Source: Reticulitermes speratus (lineage: Eukaryota > Arthropoda > Insecta > Blattodea > Rhinotermitidae). Taken from it: a stretch of DNA of 64,000 nucleotides. Under the pieces are notes generated by a model. It was not told the DNA's origin, searched no databases, and worked only from the letters and a program-made list of their open reading frames with translations. Below are positions 48,171 through 58,660 of the stretch, in pieces. Within the stretch, counting starts at the first letter, position 1. Each line of letters begins with the position of its first letter. The DNA lies in contig JAJKFL010000010.1 of NCBI GenBank assembly GCA_021186555.1, forward strand, positions 186,001-250,000, in the 5' to 3' direction. The translations under genes and the position numbers were made by a program.

Positions 48171-48951
48171 CGTCTGGCACCGTTCTTATTTCGAATCTTC
48201 CCGCTCTGAGCACGTGGATCGTATCACCAGGCACATGGGTCGTATCACCAAGCACAAGGGCCGTATCACCAAGCACATGGTTACGTTCCTCCGCATCTTC
48301 ACGTCCAGGGTTTGAATCCTCTGCAGGGTTATCACGTTCTTGGATACTGGAGTGTTTGCTGCTGATCGCCTCAATTAGAGAGACCTGTATGTCCTGCCAG
48401 ATCTCGTTCGAATACTCCGCATATCGTTTGTCCAGCGAGCTATTTGGTCTCAGGGCGAAGCGGTGGGTCGGTTCCTCGGGTCCGTCGCTGTCCTCTGAGA
48501 AGCTGGAGTCTTGTAGACCATCCGCGGTCACGAGAATGTCCTCAAGGTCCTGACTCGTCCTGCTGGCAGAATCCTGTTCCTCACTGTCCGAGTCCGACGC
48601 ACTATCATCGCTCAACTGAAAGAGGATCTCGGAATTCTTCATCCTCTCCTCCTCCTGCTCACAGATAGACAGCAGTGTCCTCTCGATGTCCTCGATATCA
48701 GAATCGGACCCTGCAGTGTTACTAAACGCCGAGTGCTTGCAGGTGGAGTCCTCGTCCTTCGGTATGCTGACATCAGAAGAAACGTGCGACAGTGCCCCGA
48801 CGCCACCCGGAAACTTGCGCCTGACACGCGGTGTCGGAGCGACACTAGGCGTCGGCGTCTCATTGGAGGTCTTGTTGTATTTACCGTAGTAGTAATGATC
48901 CAAAGCTTCCTTGTCCTTCCGGCGTCGGGTACAGGAACAGAGGAAGCTCAT
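48171..48951 (-). CDS. sdt: stardust exon with start codon (residues 1-260 plus first base of 261)
   Basis: The ATG at 48951-48949 has G at -3 and is the first ATG after an in-frame upstream TGA. The protein starts MSFLCSC and runs into a basic stretch (TRRRKDKEA), then a long acidic Ser/Asp/Glu-rich region (for example SDSDIEDIERTLLSICEQEE), typical of a disordered linker. Cys5 and Cys7 could be lipid-modified; that is speculation. Residues 226-246 hold three degenerate copies of a 7-residue unit ending in GDT, from a 21-bp repeat. I chose the donor ACG|GTGCGT at 48170/48171 because it has the best consensus and the phase (1) needed by the next exon. Without splicing the frame reads three more codons to a TGA at 48162-48160, giving a 263-residue product. 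No domain is recognisable in this exon alone; its assignment rests on the chain of compatible exons. Confidence 0.78.
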
Positions 48952-50119
48952 TGCTACTGCATCGCCCGACTCAACCTCTCGGACTGAACAAGGTGGCTCA
49001 GCTGACGAGGGAATCCACTTCGAGACGCTATGCTGCCTTCGACACTTGAGAAACAGACAGACCTTTCAAACCACGTTAGGTGCATCCTTAAAATAGATGC
49101 TGTGTGTCTCTCGTTCCGTACTGTTTATGTTGGAACTGAGAAGCCGGGCACTGCGCCAGACTGCCGGTCAGTGTCGTACCGTAAACATCAGGCAATTTTA
49201 CCCCCTCATCTCCCTCTTCCCCCTGTAATATTAATAGGCCCTATGATAATAGTACAGTGACCTCTCGATATATGGCCAATCGATGTGCGAGTGTTCCCTT
49301 ATACGAAACGCACAAATTAATACCTGTTTTTCACTTTGCAATCCTATTTCCCATTACACCATCTCCTTCCTCTCGCAAACCGATCGACCTTCAAGGCACC
49401 CCTTCTCGGCTGCCATCGGTTCCCGAATCATCTCGAATGGCCACATCGTGATTGCCACAATCCTCCAACCCCAGCAGTGAAGAGTTTACTTTTGTAACGT
49501 GCAGCAAACTTCCGTCTGAGTGACACGCACGTTTATAATTATGTTTGTGCACGTTACTTGCACGTGTTATGGTGTGACTTGTTTATACATAGGCTAGTGC
49601 CTAGGAATGTCACTGAAATACAGTCACTGGCCGTAAGCGTCATACTTGGGCACTCTTCTGTGTTGCACTAAGGTGGACTTTGTGTGTCTGGGGAGAAATT
49701 TTTGACCTCCGAAAACAACTAAAATTTTTAACGCGGGAAGTAATGGGAAATTATTTTTCGTTTTATGAATTTTCGCTTTACTGGCAGTTTTAGACGACGC
49801 AATTACGCTCGTAAACCGAGGGATTAATGTATCTCAGTGACACGTATGTTCACACGGCTTCTGCTGATCGCTTTTTACGCGCGGGATACCGACGGCTGCA
49901 AGCAGTGTGTACGACTGTGTGATAATTCTGTGAAAGGCGGGATGCATTTAGTCTGAAGTCCTTGAATAGGTTTTGTTGTTTTAACAGACAAACTAAGAAG
50001 TATGCGAGCTGGTTAACGAGTACACGTGTGCTGGACACAACAAGCACGCAGCAAAACGGACTACGACACAAAATTTTAGTCCAAAAATATCAAACGCACA
50101 AACCCCTTGGGGCATAGGG
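48952..50119. other. upstream of the stardust start codon, no element recognised
   Basis: Probably 5' UTR and then intron or flank. The frame of the start-codon exon is closed upstream by a TGA near 49060. I see no credible promoter motif or upstream exon. Confidence 0.45.
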
Positions 50120-50290
50120 CCATGCATTGAAGGATAATACTAAAATGAATGTCACAGAAATAGAGTGAACTCTGCTGGCTCAGGACAGAAACTACTGGCA
50201 AGTTTCTGTGAATATTTTGGTTATATAAAAAAGGAGAATTTCTTAACCAGCTGAGTGAATGTCAGTTTTACAAGCAGGACCCTGCAATAC
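50120..50290 (+). mobile_element. non-LTR retrotransposon 3' end, decayed
   Basis: 'aatactaaaatgaatgtcacagaa', 'ctgctggctcaggacagaaac', 'tttcttaaccagctgagtgaatg' align with 47870-48045. Confidence 0.6.
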
Positions 50291-50384
50291 GACTTGATCA
50301 TAGTTACACATTTAGCTCAAATGTGTACAACAGATGGAAATGGCAAGAGCAAGCTGAAGCAAATGAAAATATTTGTACAGCGTA

Positions 50385-51752
50385 GAACATAATGATTTGA
50401 ACATCTGTACAGTGGAGAAACATAACGGTTTGAGCATCTGTACAGAGTAGAAACATAACGGTTTGAACATCTGTACAGTGGAGAAACATAACGGTTTGAA
50501 CATCTGTACAGAGTAGAAACATAACGGTTTGAATATATGTACAGTGTAGAAACATGATTTGAACATCTGTACAGTGGAGAAACATAACGGTTTGAGCATC
50601 TGTACAGATTAGAAACATAATGGTTTGATCATCTGTACAGCGTAGAAACATAACGGTTTGAACATCTGCACAGTGTAGAAACATAATGATTTGAACATAT
50701 GTACAGTGTAGAAACATAACGGTTTGAACATCTGCACAGTGTAGAAACATAATGATTTGAACATATGTACAGTGTAGAAACATAACGGTTTGAACATCTG
50801 CACAGTGTAGAAACATAACGGTTTGAACATCTGCACAGTGTAGAAACATAATGATTTGAACATATGTACAGTGTAGAAACATAACGGTTTGAACATCTGG
50901 ATAGCGTAGAAACATAACGATTTGAACATCTGTACAGTGTAGAAACATAACGGTTTGAACATCTGTACAGTGTAGAAACATAATGGGTTGAACATCTGGA
51001 TAGCGTAGAAACATAATGGGTTGAACATCTGGGTAGCGTAGAAACATAATGATTTGAACACCTGTACAGTGTAGAAACATAACGGTTTGAACATCTGTAC
51101 AGTGTAGAAACATAATGGGTTGAACATCTGGATAGCGTAGAAACATAATGGGTTGAACATCTGGATAGCGTAGAAACATAATGATTTGAACACTTGTACA
51201 GTGTAGAAACATAATGGTTTGAACATCTGTACAGTGTAGAAACATAATGATTTGAACATATGTACAGTGTAGAAACATAACGGTTTGAACATCTGCACAG
51301 TGTAGAAACATAACGGTTTGAACATCTGCACAGTGTAGAAACATAATGATTTGAACATATGTACAGTGTAGAAACATAACGGTTTGAACATCTGGATAGC
51401 GTAGAAACATAACGATTTGAACATCTGTACAGTGTAGAAACATAACGGTTTGAACATCTGTACAGTGTAGAAACATAATGGGTTGAACATCTGGATAGCG
51501 TAGAAACATAATGGGTTGAACATCTGGGTAGCGTAGAAACATAATGATTTGAACACCTGTACAGTGTAGAAACATAACGGTTTGAACATCTGTACAGTGT
51601 AGAAACATAATGGGTTGAACATCTGGATAGCGTAGAAACATAATGGGTTGAACATCTGGATAGCGTAGAAACATAATGATTTGAACACTTGTACAGTGTA
51701 GAAACATAATGGTTTGAACATCTGTACAGTGTAGAAACATAATGGTTTGAAC
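50385..51752 (-). repeat. 33-bp minisatellite, about 41 units, with a 495-bp higher-order repeat
   Basis: Unit GAACATCTGTACAGTGTAGA plus AACATAACGGTTT (33 bp). Variants carry GGATAGCG for GTACAGTG and AATGGG for AACGGT. The variant order repeats with a period of 15 units: the unit beginning at 50891 and the following units are repeated from 51386 (495 bp later) without a difference that I can see over more than 300 bp. All three minus frames are open for over 1.1 kb. Confidence 0.93.
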
Positions 51753-51839
51753 ACAAAATTATCAAGTTCAGATCTTTAAAGTAACTTCAATTGTAAAGTT
51801 CAGGAGCACAGAAATATTACACTTCACTGTGTAAACCTA

Positions 51840-52900
51840 CAGGGTGTACGAGAAGTCACCGTATACTCGTACCTGACTTGTTTATTTATTTCATTGGCTG
51901 CATTTTATCACTTGGCATGACTTTACATGACTTGGTAACACTGTGTGGCAATGAACATGTGACACACCGTGCCGCGCCAATACCCGAAGTTTATTATTTC
52001 ATTTCTCATTATTAGTCGTGTGTTGTGCGACGCTGACAGTGGCAGACACGAGCAGAAATTCCACTGAAGAGCGTTTTGTAGCGAGTGTTTGGTGCATGAA
52101 AGACAGCTGACGGCTCAAACGATGAACAAAGGAAGGCAGCTTTTCAGCCTGCCTGGAAGTGGCAGGGCGTCGCTACAAACCGACGCTGAATCAAGAGCCG
52201 CCATTACAGATGTCTGCGCCTCATGAATACCACAACTGCCACGGAAGATGTCACAAAAGACGTGGCGACGTATTGGGCTCTGTGCCGACAATGAAGGTAT
52301 CAGGCTCTGTGCCGATAATGAAGGTATCAGGCTCTGTACCGATAATGAAGGTATCAGGCTCTGTGCCGATAATGAAGGTATCAGGCTCTGTGCCGATAAT
52401 GAAGGTATCAGGCTCTGTGCCGATAATGAAGGTATCAGGCTCTGTGCCGATAATGAAGGTATCAGGCTCTGTGCCGATAATGAAGGTATCAGGCTCTGTG
52501 CCGATAATGAAGGTATCAGGCTCTGTTCCGACAATGAAGGTATCAGGCTCTGTGCCGAAATGAAGGTATCAGGCTCTGTGCCGACAATGAAGGTATCAGG
52601 CTCTGTGCCGACAATTAAGGTATCAGGCTCTGTGCCGATAATGAAGGTATCAGGCTCTGTGCCGATAATGAAGGTATCAGGCTCTGTGCCGATAATGAAG
52701 GTATCAGGCTCTGTGCCGATAATGAAGGTATCAGGCTCTGTGCCGATAATGAAGGTATCAGGCTCTGTGCCGATAATGAAGGTATCAGGCTCTGTGCCGA
52801 TAATGAAGGTGTCTACACAGGTCCGGTGGATCCATAAATGCAGATATGACGAAATAAATAAATAAAAAGTCAGGTGTACGGTGACTTCTCGTACACCCTG
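51840..52900. mobile_element. Tc1/mariner-type non-autonomous element carrying a 27-bp array
   Basis: Both ends read CAGGGTGTACGAGAAGTCAC going inward and are flanked by TA (51838-51839, 52901-52902). The inverted repeat extends with small differences to 'cctgacttgtttatttatttc'. Between 51890 and 52260 the sequence is unique and may be decayed transposase DNA; I cannot confirm a motif. The rest is the 27-bp array. Confidence 0.82.
52272..52812. repeat. 27-bp minisatellite, about 20 units
   Basis: Unit GATAATGAAGGTATCAGGCT plus CTGTGCC. Most units are identical; variants have GACAATG or CTGTTCC and one lacks a base (near 52558), which switches the plus frame. 27 is a multiple of 3, so frames on both strands stay open (VSGSVPIMK, EGIRLCADN, PDTFIIGTE). 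Confidence 0.95.
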
Positions 52901-53390
52901 TAAATTGATGTACAAAATATGTGTGAGTGTGACAGCCTGCAATATCGACACAGACGTCGACTGTTCACTGTGTGGCACTCTTCAGTCCGCCCGTCTTTTT
53001 ACAGATTCACATCATTCATGATTACCTCGCATCATTCGACCACAGTAATGCCTACAGCTGAATAAACGTCATTACAAGACATCAGAATTAATAAAGCGCC
53101 TAAGAACCAACACAAAAAGAATCTACTGGGTACACAAGACATCAGATATGAAAATAAGATGACAACATAATCGTAAATGGTGAATATATAAGGATCTGAA
53201 AGGACGCTGCCGTAGCCTGCTTTGACGTACTGTACTGGAATTCGCTTGGACAGACTGAGGAATACCACGAAATATTAGCAGGATCCTACACTATTGCATC
53301 GTCATCATGTAGGTCTAATTAATAGAAATTGCACGTGACTAAGAAAACAATACGGCACACACAATATGGGACAAACCACTTTGTTTCACT

Positions 53391-53580
53391 ATGCTACATG
53401 TTTCGGCCCTGTAGGGAGTGAATCAAATTGGTTTATCCCCACGTGTATGTTACTATGCGTACTGTCTTGGCTTTTAATACAGTGCTGGTACTGAGCAAAC
53501 AAGTAGCTCGAGGGGATTCGAACCAGAATCTGCCCGATACAAGCCTACGGGCACCTGCTTGGCTAACACAACACGTGGAG
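53391..53580 (-). mobile_element. tRNA-like element with GAAACATGT module (reverse)
   Basis: Minus strand: box-B-like GGTTCGAATCCCCTCGAGC at about 53505-53523, a 90-bp body, then 'cactccctacagggccgaaacatgtagc' ending at 53391. Order agrees with 47005-47175. Confidence 0.45.
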
Positions 53581-54433
53581 CGCAACCTCCACTCCCAACG
53601 CCGCCTTAGTTACAGCACTACCGGTCTGTGCCTGCTGCACGCTCCCACGTGCCTTCGTGACGTAGATTGAACAGCTGTGTTCGGGCTGGACACGCTGCGT
53701 TAAGATTGGAAAGGCAATTGCGTCGCGACGCTATTTTTACAACCAGCGGCGTTCATTTAACAAGACAAAGCTTAAAATATGCAGTGGCGTGCGACGCTCG
53801 CAATGACGTGTATGTGTTTTTTGAAAAAGGCAAGAAGTGAATTCACATACTATATCCGACTGACGCGAATAGCTGTGACCTTGACAGGTGGGGTACGGGC
53901 CCTTATATCTGGGCTAACCTTGTGGTCCTGGTAAACGAAGGCTCTGTCACAGCACTTATGACTTTCCACTGGTTAACATTTGTTAGGTGTTCAGTTTATA
54001 AGAAGCCTAAGGCCAAGTTCATACGCAGCTGTAACCAGAATGAACACAACACAAAATAACAGTATCAACTCGCATGCACAAGACGCAACTAAATTTCAGA
54101 ACAATATGTATTTAACTGCAATACATTGTACACACCGCGGCATGAGACACAGACGACATAAAAAGCAGGACATCATTACTAAATGACCATCAATATACAA
54201 TACCAAGAACAAAAAAACCAGCCAAAAGGTGAAGACATAACATACTAATCCACACTGCTGCATTTTACTATTTTAACACGAATTTTAACGAATTTTTAAG
54301 GATTTTATACACCGTGTATTTAGACATACTTTAAATTCTGACTTTGTAAGTGAATATAACTTATATACAAATATATTGTACTAGTATAATGGCAGATGTA
54401 ACATTGGATGTGGAATGAACGTAGTTTGTGAAA

Positions 54434-54474
54434 CCCCTGAAGATGGTCTTATATAAGACCGAAACATATGTAGG
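54434..54474 (+). repeat. CTGAAGATGG...CCGAAAC hairpin module, best copy
   Basis: CCCCTGAAGATGGTCTTATA then TAAGACCGAAACATATGTAG. The stem GGTCTTA/TAAGACC is perfect; the outer CCCCT and AGGGG also pair. Confidence 0.6.
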
Positions 54475-54834
54475 GGATAATTAATAAGGAATAAAAGTGA
54501 AAGTGAGGTGCATTTCGTTAGTGTTTTAAACAGTGAATTGCAATTCATTGGTTACTGATTATAACCATCTAACGGTCTGACCTCTCCCTGTGCCAACACT
54601 GCCAAGGTCAAAGCCGTTATCAGCAGTCAGCAACAGTACGTTACATTATCAAGCGATTGCACCGCGCTTTTGCTGTCTTTTGCAATGTACCGAAACGTTA
54701 AAATCCAAACAAATTAGTAACAGGAAAGGAAAAGGCTATGCTGCTGTTGATTTGAAAATCAGTCCCGGAGTTGCAGTAATTTCCCTCTCAAAACATTTAG
54801 AGCCAGTGGCAAACGTATAATAACTACGCGCTGG

Positions 54835-55150
54835 ACGTCCATGTAAAAGGTAAAGCAATCCTATTACAGACCTGGACAGGCCCTTAGGGTTCCAGGAGGT
54901 TGAGGCTCCCAGATTTCTAGACAATCGGCACATGAATGTGGTAAAGTCGCCAGCCTTACGCACCGGCCACCTTTACCCCCAGGAAATATCCCTGGTACTC
55001 ATTTCTATTAGAGGCTGAGTCGACCCCAGGGCCACAGTGCGGCCGGGAGGATTATATCAATGAAAAATTCCAATAACACCATCGGGAATCGAACCCGCAA
55101 CCTTCCGGCTTGCAGCGCAGTGCCTCAACCAACTGCGCCACCGCGTGCCC
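54835..55150 (-). mobile_element. tRNA-derived SINE (family C), complete or nearly so
   Basis: Minus-strand head GGCACGCGGTGGCGCAGTTG, box B GGGTTCGATTCCCG, then 'tccggccgcactgtggccctgggg'-type body, 'gggggtaaaggtggccggtgcgtaagg', and a 3' part 'ctcaacctcctggaaccctaagggcctg'. The middle is related to families A and B (GGGGGTAAA...GGCCGG...CGT). Confidence 0.75.
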
Positions 55151-56444
55151 TCGGACAGAGTGGAATAAATTTGTGTGCTACATCTATGTTGTTATGTATA
55201 CTACGTTGGTTGTTTTAATCAATTACGGTAAAATAAACCTCTTGTTTCACTTTTGCGCGCAGACACCGCACCCAGCTTTCCACGGCGCATAACAAACAAC
55301 TAACGTATTCATGATTGCATAATAACTGCTTCAACGCTCGTAATGAGCTTATCCTTCGCATCCTTACTGGCAGCCCGCAACAGCGCGGCAGTCCTGTCTG
55401 TCCGAGTCGCACGTCGCAGCGGATTCGAAGTTGTATTTCTTACATGCATTTCGTCGTGTCAGACAGACAGACAGACAGACAGTCTGTCTGGCCACATAAA
55501 ATCTTTTGCATGTAAAGAGGGTCCAGTGCAGTCTAAAGCGCAACCCGTCATACACTGTACATTTAAAGAACCTCTACTACACAGGGCGTTTGTTTATCTT
55601 GGAATTGCTCGCTGTTGCTGCATAGTGACCGATGTCACCGCCCGTTCTGCAGTGCTCAATCCTGCTCAGCCCCGTGCTGAAAAAAACTCTCTGCACTAAT
55701 AAAAATGGATGAACTTTGATGCATGGCCTAACATTTACGTGGCAAATACAGACAAAAACTTGAGCACAGACGTAGACGTTGCGTGACTGGCTCATGGCAC
55801 TGTGCTGCAAGTGGTGACGACTGCAGCAATTACAAAATGAGTGAAATGGAAACGAGAGTTGGTGGATATTACTGAGGTTATGTCTGTCAGTCAGGAGACT
55901 TGTCGCACACACTGACACAGGAATACTCACACTGCCGAGTAAAAACATGGACGCTGTAACATTTTTAAACAGCGTGTAACAAGCTTCAATATGGGCATCT
56001 CGCTGTACACTGTGATGACTTGTAACTGAAAATACTTGGGGGGGGGGGGGGGGGGTTCAGTCGACACCACCTCAAATACACTGAAGCAAAAGGATGCAAA
56101 AAACCAAAAAACTCAGCATCATATTCACTACCTTCCTTCGTTTTTTAAATGGTTATCACCGGGGTATAGCCTGCTAAGGTCGAGACGTGTTGTGATTTGT
56201 ATGTAGATGTTCACGGTAAAGGTAAAGGTAAAGTTCTCCCCAGATCAGGCCATGAAGGCCAGAGGGGGAGTAGAGGTATAGCTCTACTCTTTCTTTAAAC
56301 CTGGCACTAGATGGCGGTGGGTGGTCAACGCCACGCCCCGGCCGCTTTACCCCCGGGAATGATCCAGTACCCATTGTACAGGAGGCTGGGTGGGCCCCAG
56401 GGCCGGTCTGGACGGCTGCGAAAAATCTCGCCCCCACCGGGATT

Positions 56445-57633
56445 TTTTTTTTATTTTAAAAAGCAATTTATTTCCTTACACTCTAAGTACATACATGTCA
56501 CAAGACCTTACACTCTAAGTACATACATGTCACAAGACCTTACACTCTAAGTACATACATGTCACAAGACCTTACACTCTAAGTACATACATGTCACAAG
56601 ACCTTACACTCTAAGTACATACATGTCACAAGACCTTACACTCTAAGTACATACATGTCACAAGACCTTACAACCAAAACGTGGTTCAATGCATCCCGTA
56701 GCGCTATGTTCTCCATTGTGTCTCTTATCTCACACTGTTCTAACTGTAATCATTCCTTCCCGCCGTCACAGACCCTCTAGTCTGCCACGTTTCAAGCACA
56801 AGTTTGAATAATAATAACGAATCATTCGATAACTTAGCACTCCATGTGTAATCAAAAACACTTTCAAAGAAACATAACAGTCTAGCTAAACGTCCTTCAA
56901 CATCACACTTCTAGCGTGCGTGAACTGTCTGCCAGCCACTAAACTACATGAACGTGTAATGCATAACACTTACAGAATCTTTCTCATTACAAACGTAAAA
57001 AGTTTTAGGCTGCCCTTCGTAATCGATTAAAGCTCTATACCCTTTAATCGTTACGTGTGATGGGATGTGTTTCTTGAGGTTGACTATTGCGTTTATTATA
57101 CCGTTGTTATCCTTGTATCTATACGCCCCCGACCATTTTTCGTCCTGTAAGTCTATTACTTCTCCATATTGCCCAATACACTCTTTAATTGCTGTCTTAG
57201 CCATTTCAGGCGGTACGTTTGCAATTCGTACTTTACGTCTTCCTAGTCCCGTCATGTTGATCCGTACTTGTGATATGATTCCTTCTTCATGTTCTTATGT
57301 TAAACACCCATTACTATTGTCAATAACAGTCTCTAATATTGTAATGTCGCTTACCTTGACGTAGACTTGTCTTATTCCGTCGATCTGTATTAGCCGAACG
57401 TCTTGTTCTCTAAGTCTCAGTTTTTCATGGATCCACTCGTGTATTTCTAATGCCGAAACCCTTGGGCTCTCCTTTGTGAAGGAGCAAACCAAGGTGTCCT
57501 TCCTTTCTTCCATTGAACTCTATTTATTTATTGTATTCACTCTCACTTATCGTGTACTCTTTCGTCTACTCGATAACACTACCTATACAACTGTTCCACT
57601 ACCGCTCACCGCAGTGTCTCGTTGCAGACTGGG
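56445..57633 (-). mobile_element. ORF1-only non-LTR retrotransposon, 1,189 bp
   Basis: Inserted into box B of a SINE with duplication CGGGATT (56438-56444, 57634-57640). Minus strand 5' to 3': a 5' UTR of about 120 bp; ORF1 from 57513 (MEERKDTLVCSFTKESPRVS ...) broken by one frameshift near 57295; second part at 57255-56944 with RKVRIANVPPEMAKTAIKEC, YGEVIDLQDEKWSGAYRYKD and YRALIDYEGQPKTFYVCNEK; a 3' UTR with 32-bp repeats; then a poly-A tail. The second part resembles the RRM-like ORF1p of insect I/Jockey-type LINEs, which normally continues into CCHC zinc knuckles. Here it stops just after YVCNE. No endonuclease or RT is present. Confidence 0.82.
56476..56672 (-). repeat. 32-bp tandem repeat, about six units, in the 3' UTR of the ORF1-only element
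   Basis: Unit TTACACTCTAAGTACATACA plus TGTCACAAGACC, almost perfect. Confidence 0.93.
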
Positions 57634-58369
57634 CGGGATTCGATCCCCGGACTGTCCAGCTCGTAGTGAGTCGCTATACCGACTGAACTATCCCGGCCCA
57701 CGATGTTCACGGTAGAGTAACAGTTTTTGTCGCCGGAAGAAACCTCAGTGTGTAACAACTGAGCTCACTTCGGGACACCGCACTGCTTCGAATGTAAGAC
57801 GCAACCCACTTTTAATATGGGACTTTCAGGAAAAAGAAAATTTGAATGATAATTAGAAAGGAGCAAATATGTTTAATGGAGTTTACCAACGCATTAAAAA
57901 TGTCGACAACTTTTGCAAGCAAATACATTTCACTCCCGTAAAATTTACTGCTCTTTTAGCGAGGCCACTTGTTCTTCCAGGGGAATTTTTTCGAGACTTG
58001 CGAAGAGTGAAAAATAGCACCTAGAGTTTAAGACGCACTCTAATTTTCAGTTCGGAAAAAAATGTGACAAAGTGCGTCTTAAATTCGAAGTAATACAGCA
58101 TTACTGTTTTACAGGTTTAGTCATTTCTACCATTATCAACTGTTAACTGCTGCCCGAAGACAGCCCTGGAGGGCCCAGACATGCACCACAGTGCAATGGG
58201 CCTACAGTGGTTTTTCCAAGATTTAATACGTGTACTGCTTCGGTTGTTTAAACAGTTACGATTGCAGTAAGATAAGGTGATGATTATTCGAACACTTCAG
58301 TATGCGATGAGCATTCACAGAAACACAAGGACAGGCACTTTCCAAATCTCCGTTGCGTTATTAACTTCG

Positions 58370-58660
58370 ATGGGCCGGGATAGCTCAGTCGGTATAGCGA
58401 CTCGTTACGAGCTGGACGGTCCGGGGATCGAATCCCGGTGGGGGCGGGATTTTCCGCATCCGTCCAGACCGGCCCTGGGGCCTACCCTGCCTTCTATACA
58501 ATGCGTACCGGGTCATTTCCGGGGGTAAAGTGGCCGGGGCGTCGCGTTGACCACCCATCCCCAACTAGCGCTGAGGTTAAAGAAAGAGTAGAGCTATACC
58601 TCTACTCCCCCTCTGTGCCTTCATGGCCTGTTCTAGTGTGAATTTACCTTTACCTTTTTA
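58370..58660 (+). mobile_element. tRNA-derived SINE (family A), intact reference copy
   Basis: Perfect duplication GTTATTAACTTCG at 58357-58369 and 58661-58673. Head GGGCCGGGATAGCTCAGTCG (box A), box B GGGGATCGAATCCCGG, body 'tccagaccggccctggggcctac', 'ggggtaaagtggccggggcgtcgcg', the palindromic 'agtagagctatacctctactcccc', and the end TTTACCTTTACCTTTTT. The intact duplication suggests recent insertion. Confidence 0.92.

Larger units (their letters stand above)
1322..48951 (-). other. sdt: stardust (PALS1/MPP5-type) gene, 5' half, five coding exons over 47.6 kb
   Basis: Gene-level entry. Reading the minus strand, exons 48951-48171, 45210-45074, 32992-32514, 5235-5004 and 1522-1322 join to 610 codons without a stop. 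Phases agree at all four junctions: codon 261 is G|CG (Ala), the second junction is phase 0, codon 466 is AG|G (Arg), the fourth is phase 0. Every intron is GT-AG. The C-terminal part seen here matches the N-terminal conserved regions of Stardust/PALS1. Family knowledge: Stardust is an apical membrane-associated guanylate kinase that links Crumbs and Patj, and Par-6 through ECR1, in epithelial and photoreceptor polarity. The L27, PDZ, SH3 and GUK domains are not in the window and should follow beyond position 1. Inference: this is a long-N-terminus isoform. Extra alternative exons inside the introns cannot be excluded. Confidence 0.85.
56219..57701 (-). mobile_element. tRNA-derived SINE (family A), split by a retrotransposon
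   Basis: Target-site duplication GATGTTCACGGTA at 56206-56218 and 57702-57714. Body at 56219-56444 (ends at box B, 'cccccaccgggatt') and head at 57641-57701 ('cgatccccgg', 'gagtcgctataccgactgaactatcccgg' on the plus strand). The break is the insertion at 56445-57633. Confidence 0.88.

Noticed and set aside
48952..49150. Promoter or TATA box of stardust
   Set aside because: No convincing core-promoter motif, and the 5' UTR may be spliced from exons outside this region.
50304..51740. 478-residue minus-strand ORF (MFLHCTDVQ repeats) as a gene
   Set aside because: It is a 33-bp minisatellite; all three minus frames are open and no splice sites, start context or unique flanking domain support it.
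52115..52978. 287-residue (-) and 134/205-residue (+) ORFs as repeat proteins
   Set aside because: Both strands are open because the unit is 27 bp. A single-base loss switches frames within the array, and the sequence lies inside a transposon.
58372..58445. A functional tRNA gene (boxes A and B look good)
   Set aside because: It is the head of a complete SINE with target-site duplication and a long body; the acceptor stem does not close.
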